Assembly: GCF_932526225.1 (NCBI RefSeq)
Contig: NC_064040.1
Span: 17,424,994 to 17,488,993 of the forward strand
Source: Nematostella vectensis
Lineage: Eukaryota > Cnidaria > Anthozoa > Actiniaria > Edwardsiidae
Direction: 5' to 3'
Length of the DNA stretch: 64,000 nt
Made by a program: the position numbers and the translations under genes. The notes beneath the pieces were generated by a model. The model had not been told where the DNA came from and did no database searches. It saw nothing but the letters and a program-made list of their open reading frames with translations. Of this stretch, positions 57,501-64,000 are shown in pieces (position 1 is the first letter of the stretch; every line of letters begins with the position of its first letter).

Positions 57501-60500
57501 TGCTATGGCCCTGTACAATACCCTGCTATGGCCCTGTACAATACCCTGCTATGGCCCTGTACAATACTCTGCTATGGCCCTGTACAATACCCTGCTATGG
57601 CACTTTACAATACCCTGCTATGGCCCTGTACAATACCCTGCTATGGCCCTTTACAATACCCTGCTATGGCCCTCTACAATACTCTGCTATGGCAATGTAC
57701 AATACCCTGCTATGGCACTGTACATTACCCTGCTATGGCCCTGTACAATACCCTGCTATGGCCCTGTACAATACCCTGCTATGGCCCTGTACAATACCCT
57801 GCTATGGCCCTGCTATGGACCTGTACAATACTCTGCTATGGCCCTGTAAAATACCCTGCTATGGCCCTGTACAATATCCTGCTATGGCCATGTACAATAC
57901 CCTGCTATAGCCCTGTACAATACCCTGTTATGGCACTGTACAATACTCTGCTATGGCCCTGTACAAAATCCTGCTATGGCCCTGCTATGGACCTGTACAA
58001 TACCCTGCTATGGCCCTGTACAATACCCTGCTATGGCCCTTTACAATACCCTGCTATGGCCCTGCATAATACCCTGCTATGGCTATGCAAAATACTCTGC
58101 TATGGCCTTGTACAATACCCTGCTATGGCCCTGTACAATACCCTGCTATGGCCCTGTACAATACCCTGCTATGGCCCTGTACAATACTCTGCTTTGGCCC
58201 TGTACAATACCCTGCTATGGCCCTGCTATGGACCTGTACAATACCCTGCTATGGCCATGTACAATACCCTGCTATGGCCCTTTAAAATACCCTGCTATGG
58301 CCCTGCATAATACCCTGCTATGGCTATACATAATACTCTGCTATGGCCCTGTACAATACCCTGCTATGGCCCTGTACAATACCCTGCTATGGCCCTGCTA
58401 TGGACCTGTACAATACCCTGCTATGGCCCTGTACAATACCCTGCTATGGCCCTTTACAATACCCTGCTATGGCCCTGCATAATACCTTGCTATGGCTAAG
58501 CATAATACTCTGCTATGGCCCCGTACAATACCCTGCTATGGCCCTGTACAATACCCTGCTATGGCCCTGTACAATACTCTGCTATGGCCCTGTACAATAC
58601 CCTGCTATGGCACTGTACAATACCCTGCTATGGCCCTGTACAATACTCTGCCATGGCCCTGTACAATACCCTGCTATGGCCCTGTACAATACTCTGCTAT
58701 GGCTCTGTACAATACCCTGCTATGGCACTGTACAATACCCTGCTATGGCCCTGTACAATACCCTGCTATGGACCTGTACAATACTCTGCTATGGCCCTGT
58801 ACAATACCCTGCTATGGCACTGTACAATACCCTGCTATGGCCCTGTACAATACCCTGCTATGGCCCTGCTATGGACCTGTACAATACCCTGCTATGGCTC
58901 TGTACAATACCCTGCTATGGCCCTTTACAATACCCTGCTATGGCCCTGCATAATACCCTGCTATGGCTATGCATAATACTCTGCTATGGCCCTGTACAAT
59001 ACCCTGCTATGGCCCTGTACAATACCCTGCTATGGCCCTGTATAATACCCTGCTATGGCCCTCTACAATACTCTGCTATGGCCCTGCTATGGCACTGTAC
59101 AATACCCTGCTATGGCCCTGTACAATACCCTGCTATGGCCCTGTACAATACCCTGCTATGGCCTTGCATAATACCCTGCTATGGCTATGCATAATACTCT
59201 GCTATAGCCCTGTACAATACCCTGCTATGGCCCTGTACAATACCCTGCTATGGCCCTGTACAATACCCTGCTATGGCCCTGTACAATACCCTGCTATGGC
59301 CCTGTACAATACTCTGCTATGGCCCTATACAAAACCCTGCTATGGCCCTGTACAATACCCTGCTATGGCACTGTACAATACCCTGCTATTGCCCTGTACA
59401 ATACTCTGCTATGGCAATGTACAATACTCTGCTATGGCCCTGTACAATACCCTGCTATGGCACTGTACAATACCCTGCTATGGCCCTGTACAATACCCTG
59501 CTATGGCCCTGTACAATACCCTGCTATTGCCCTGCATAATACCCTGCTATGGCACTCTACAATACCCTGCTATGGCCCTGTACAATACTCTGCTATGGCC
59601 CTGTACAATACCCTGCTATGGTCCTGTACAATACCCTGCTATGGCCCTGTACAATACTGCTATGACCCTGTACAATACCCTGCTATGGCCCTGTACAATA
59701 CCCTGCTATGGCACTGTACAATACCCTGCTATGGCCCTGTACAATACCCTGTTATGGCCCTCCCTCTACAATACTCTGCTATGGCAATGTACAATACCCT
59801 GCTATGGCACTGTACAATACCCTGCTATGGCCCTGTACAATACCCTGCTATGGCCCTGTATAATACCCTGCTATGGCCCTCTACAATACTCTGATATGGC
59901 CCTGCTATGGCACTGTACAATACCCTGCTATGGCCCTGTACAATACTCTGCTATGGCCCTGTACAATACCCTGCTATGGCCTTGCATAATACCCTGCTAT
60001 GGCTATGCATAATACTCTGCTATAGCCCTGTACAATACCCTGCTATGGCCCTGTACAATACCCTGCTATGGCCCTGTACAATACCCTGCTATGGCCCTGT
60101 ACAATACCCTGCTATGGCCCTGTACAATACTCTGCTATGGCCCTATACAAAACCCTGCTATGGCCCTGTACAATACCCTGCTATGGCCCTTTACAATACC
60201 CTGCTATGGCCCTCTACAATACTCTGCTATGGCAATGTACAATACTCTGCTATGGCCCTGTACAATACCCTGCTATGGCACTGTACAATACCCTGCTATG
60301 GCCCTGTACAATACCCTGCTATGGCCCTGCTATGGACCTGTACAATACCCTGCTATGGCCCTGTACAATACCCTGCTATGGCCCTTTAAAATACCCTGCT
60401 ATGGCCCTGCATAATACCCTGCTATGGCTATGCATAATACTCTGCTATGGCCCTGTACAATACCCTGCTATGGCCCTGTAAAATACCCTGCTATGGCCCT

Positions 60501-63500
60501 GCTATGGACCTGTACAATACCCTGCTATGGCCCTGTACAATACCCTGCTATGGCCCTTTACAATACCCTGCTATGGCCCTGCATAATACCCTGCTATGGC
60601 TATGCATAATACTCTGCTATAGCCCTGTACAATACCCTGCTATGGCCCTGTACAATACCCTGCTATGGCCCTGTACAATACTCTGCTATGGCCCTGTACA
60701 ATACCCTGCTATGGCACTGTACAATACCCTGCTATGGCCCTGTACAATACTCTGCTATGGCCCTGTACAATACCCTGCTATGGCCCTGTACAATACTCTG
60801 CTATGGCTCTGTACAATACCCTGCTATGGCACTGTACAATACCCTGCTATGGCCCTGTACAATACCCTGCTATGGACCTGTACAATACTCTGCTATGGCC
60901 CTGTACAATACCCTGTTATGGCACTGTACAATACCCTGTTATGGCCCTGTACAATACCCTGCTATGGCCCTGCTATGGACCTGTACAATACCCTGCTATG
61001 GCTCTGTACAATACCCTGCTATGGCCCTTTACAATACCCTGCTATGGCCCTGCATAATACCCTGCTATGGCTATGCATAATACTCTGCTATGGCCCTGTA
61101 CAATACCCTGCTATGGCCCTGTACAATACCCTGCTATGGCCCTGTACAATACTCTGCTATGGCCCTGTACAATACCCTGCTATGGCACTGTATAATACCC
61201 TGCTATGGCCCTGTACAATACTCTGCTATGGCCCTGTACAATACCCTGCTATGGCCCTGTACAATACTCTGCTATGGCTCTGTACAATACCCTGTGATGG
61301 CACTGTACAATACCCTGCTATGGCCCTGTACAATACCCTGCTATGGCCCTGTATAAAACTCTGCTATGGCCCTGTACAATACCCTGCTATGGCACTGTAC
61401 AATACCCTGCTATGGCCCTGTACAATACCCTGCTATGGCCCTGTACAATACTGATATGACCCTGTACAATACCCTGCTATGTCCCTGTATAATACCCTGC
61501 TATGGCCCTGTATAATACCCTGCTATGACCCTGCTATGGACCTGTACAATACCCTGCTATGGCCCTGTACAATATCCTGCTATGGCCTTGCATAATACCC
61601 TGCTATGGCTATGCATAATACTCTGCTATGGCCCTGTACAATACCCTGCTATGGCCCTGTACAATACCCTGCTATGGCCTTTTACAATTCCCTGCTATGG
61701 CCCTCTACAATACCCTGCTATGGCCTTGTATAATACCCTGCTATGGCCCTGTACAATACCCTGCTATAGCTCTGTACAATACCCTGCTATGGCCCTGTAC
61801 AATACCCTGCTATGGCCCTGTACAATACCCTGCTATGGCCCTGTACAATACTCTGCTATGGCCCTGTACAATACCCTGCTATGGCACTTTACAATACCCT
61901 GCTATGGCCCTGTACAATACCCTGCTATGGCCCTTTACAATACCCTGCTATGGCCCTCTACAATACTCTGCTATGGCAATGTACAATATCCTGCTATGGC
62001 ACTGTACAATACCCTGCTATGGCCCTATACAATACCCTGCTATGGCCCTGTACAATACCCTGCTATGGCCCTGTACAATACCCTGCTATGGCCCTGCTAT
62101 GGACCTGTACAATACTCTGCTATGGCCCTGTAAAATACCCTGCTATGGCCCTGTACAATACCCTGCTATGGCCTTGCATAATACCCTGCTATGGCTATGC
62201 ATAATACTCTGCTATAGCCCTGTACAATACCCTGCTATGGCCCTGTACAATATCCTGCTATGGCCCTGTACAATACCCTGCTATAGCCCTGTACAATACC
62301 CTGTTATGGCCCTGTACAATACTCTGCTATGGCCCTGTACAAAACCCTGCTATGGTCCTGCTATGGACCTGTACAATACCCTGCTATGGCCCTGTACAAT
62401 ACCCTGCTATGGCCCTTTACAATACCCTGCTATGGCCCTGCATAATACCCTGCTATGGCTATGCAAAATACTCTGCTATGGCCCTGTACAATACCCTGCT
62501 ATGGCTCTGTACAATACCCTGCTATGGCCCTGTACAATACTCTGCTTTGGCCCTGTACAATACCCTGCTATGGCCCTGCTATGGACCTGTACAATACTCT
62601 GCTATGGCCATGTACAATACCCTGCTATGGCCCTTTAAAATACCCTGCTATGGCCCTGCATAATACCCTGCTATGGCTATACATAATACTCTGCTATGGC
62701 CCTGTACAATACCCTGCTATGGCCCTGTACAATACCCTGCTATGGCCCTGCTATGGACCTGTACAATACCCTGCTATGGCCCTGTACAATACCCTGCTAT
62801 GGCCCTTTACAATACCCTGCTATGGCCCTGCATAATACCCTGCTATGGCTATGCATAATACTCTGCTATGGCCCTGTACAATACCCTGCTATGGCCCTGT
62901 ACAATACCCTGCTATGGCCCTGTACAATACTCTGCTATGTCCCTGTACAATACCCTGCTATGGCACTGTACAATACCCTGCTATGGCCCTGTACAATACT
63001 CTGCTATGGCCCTGTACAATACCCTGCTATGGCCCTGTACAATACTCTGCTATGGCTCTGTACAATACCCTGCTATGGCACTGTACAATACCCTGCTATG
63101 GCCCTGTACAATACCCTGCTATGGACCTGTACAATACTCTGCTATGGCCCTGTACAATACCCTGCTATGGCACTGTACAATACCCTGCTATGGCCCTGTA
63201 CAATACCCTGCTATGGCCTGCTATGGACCTGTACAATACCCTGCTATGGCTCTGTACAATACCCTGCTATGGCCCTTTACAATACCCTGCTATGGCCCTG
63301 CATAATACCCTGCTATGGCCCTGTACAATACTCTGCTATGGCTCTGTACAATACCCTGCTATGGCACTGTACAATACCCTGCTATGGCCCTGTACAATAC
63401 CCTGCTATGGACCTGTACAATACTCTGCTATGGCCCTGTACAATACCCTGCTATGGCACTGTACAATACCCTGTTATGGCCCTGTACAATACCCTGCTAT

Positions 63501-64000
63501 GGCCCTGCTATGGACCTGTACAATACCCTGCTATGGCTCTGTACAATACCCTGCTATGACCCTTTACAATACCCTGCTATGGCCCTGCATAATACCCTGC
63601 TATGGCCCTGTACAATACTCTGCTATGGCTCTGTACAATACCCTGCTATGGCACTGTACAATACCCTGCTATGGCCCTGTACAATACCCTGCTATGGCCC
63701 TTTACAATACCCTGCTATGGCCCTGCATAATACCCTGCTATGGCCCTGTACAATACTCTGCTATGGCTCTGTACAATACCCTGCTATGGCACTGTACAAT
63801 ACCCTGCTATGGCCCTGTACAATACCCTGCTATGGACCTGTACAATACTCTGCTATGGCCCTGTACAATACCCTGCTATGGCACTGTACAATACCCTGTT
63901 ATGGCCCTGTACAATACCCTGCTATGGCCCTGCTATGGACCTGTACAATACCCTGCTATGGCTCTGTACAATACCCTGCTATGGCCCTTTACAATACCCT
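54581..64000. repeat. 23-bp satellite array, >9.4 kb, with higher-order structure
   Basis: Roughly 400 copies of gccctgtacaataccctgct plus atg run to the window end and probably beyond. Variants (ctctg for ccctg, gcact or gctct for gccct, gcata for tacaa, and a shortened unit making ctatggccctgctatggacc) are arranged in a repeating higher-order pattern. The landmark ctatgcataatactctgc recurs at spacings of 172 bp (five times) and 471 bp (four times). A 23-bp unit with no stop gives open plus-strand frames hundreds of codons long, none considered a gene. Confidence 0.97.
54621..54650. repeat. Palindrome at the satellite's left edge
   Basis: The first two satellite units (54581-54630) are inverted relative to the rest. 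At the switch point there is a perfect 13-bp stem, tgtacagggccat / atggccctgtaca, around a 4-base loop. Confidence 0.92.

Noticed and set aside
54620-64000. Dozens of long plus-strand open frames, up to 467 codons
   Set aside because: All are translations of the 23-bp satellite in its three frames. No start context, no domains and no splice signals.

Overview
The window is eukaryotic genomic DNA: genes with GT/AG introns and matching splice phases, polyA signals, a TATA box, a rhodopsin-family GPCR, an SLC16-type transporter and many nested transposons. The families (secreted Cys-repeat proteins, a basic-site neuropeptide precursor, RAG1-like sequence, Ty3/Gypsy, Crypton-type recombinase, short inverted-repeat elements) suit a cnidarian, most likely a sea anemone such as Nematostella. 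The species is inferred, not shown.

Layout. 1-13.6 kb: two tandem, same-strand paralogous secreted Cys-repeat proteins (2909-4399 and 11128-12675) separated by satellite-like arrays and a small TTAA-flanked element. 13.6-26.2 kb: a dispersed CRE/E-box repeat, then a four-exon SLC16-like transporter on the minus strand (16859-24030), then a foldback repeat. 26.2-41.9 kb: a nest of mobile elements. A minus-strand Ty3/Gypsy element (gypsy-A) is split into two halves (26.7-27.7 and 37.2-41.6 kb). Its right half also carries two smaller inverted-repeat elements. Between the halves lies 9.5 kb holding a decayed eight-exon RAG1-core-like gene (28405-36330, minus), whose first intron is filled by a second, nearly complete Ty3/Gypsy element (gypsy-B, 30634-35284, plus). 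42-54.5 kb: simple repeats, a small neuropeptide-precursor-like gene with a TATA box (47099-48093, plus), an intronless class A GPCR (50826-51677, minus), and more repeats. 54.58 kb to the window end: a 9.4-kb array of a 23-bp satellite with higher-order structure and an inverted left edge.

The most interesting item is the RAG1-like gene. After splicing by eye, it keeps the D/D/E catalytic residues and the C-x2-C / H-x4-H zinc ligands at RAG1-like spacings. It also carries a frameshift and an in-frame stop, and it sits inside another transposon. Second are the Cys-repeat pair with their C-x-Q-x-C / C-x-M-x-C pattern, and the neuropeptide precursor with three amidation-type cleavage sites.

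Everything here was read by eye. Exon joins, family calls and repeat boundaries are stated with their basis; no database search was run.
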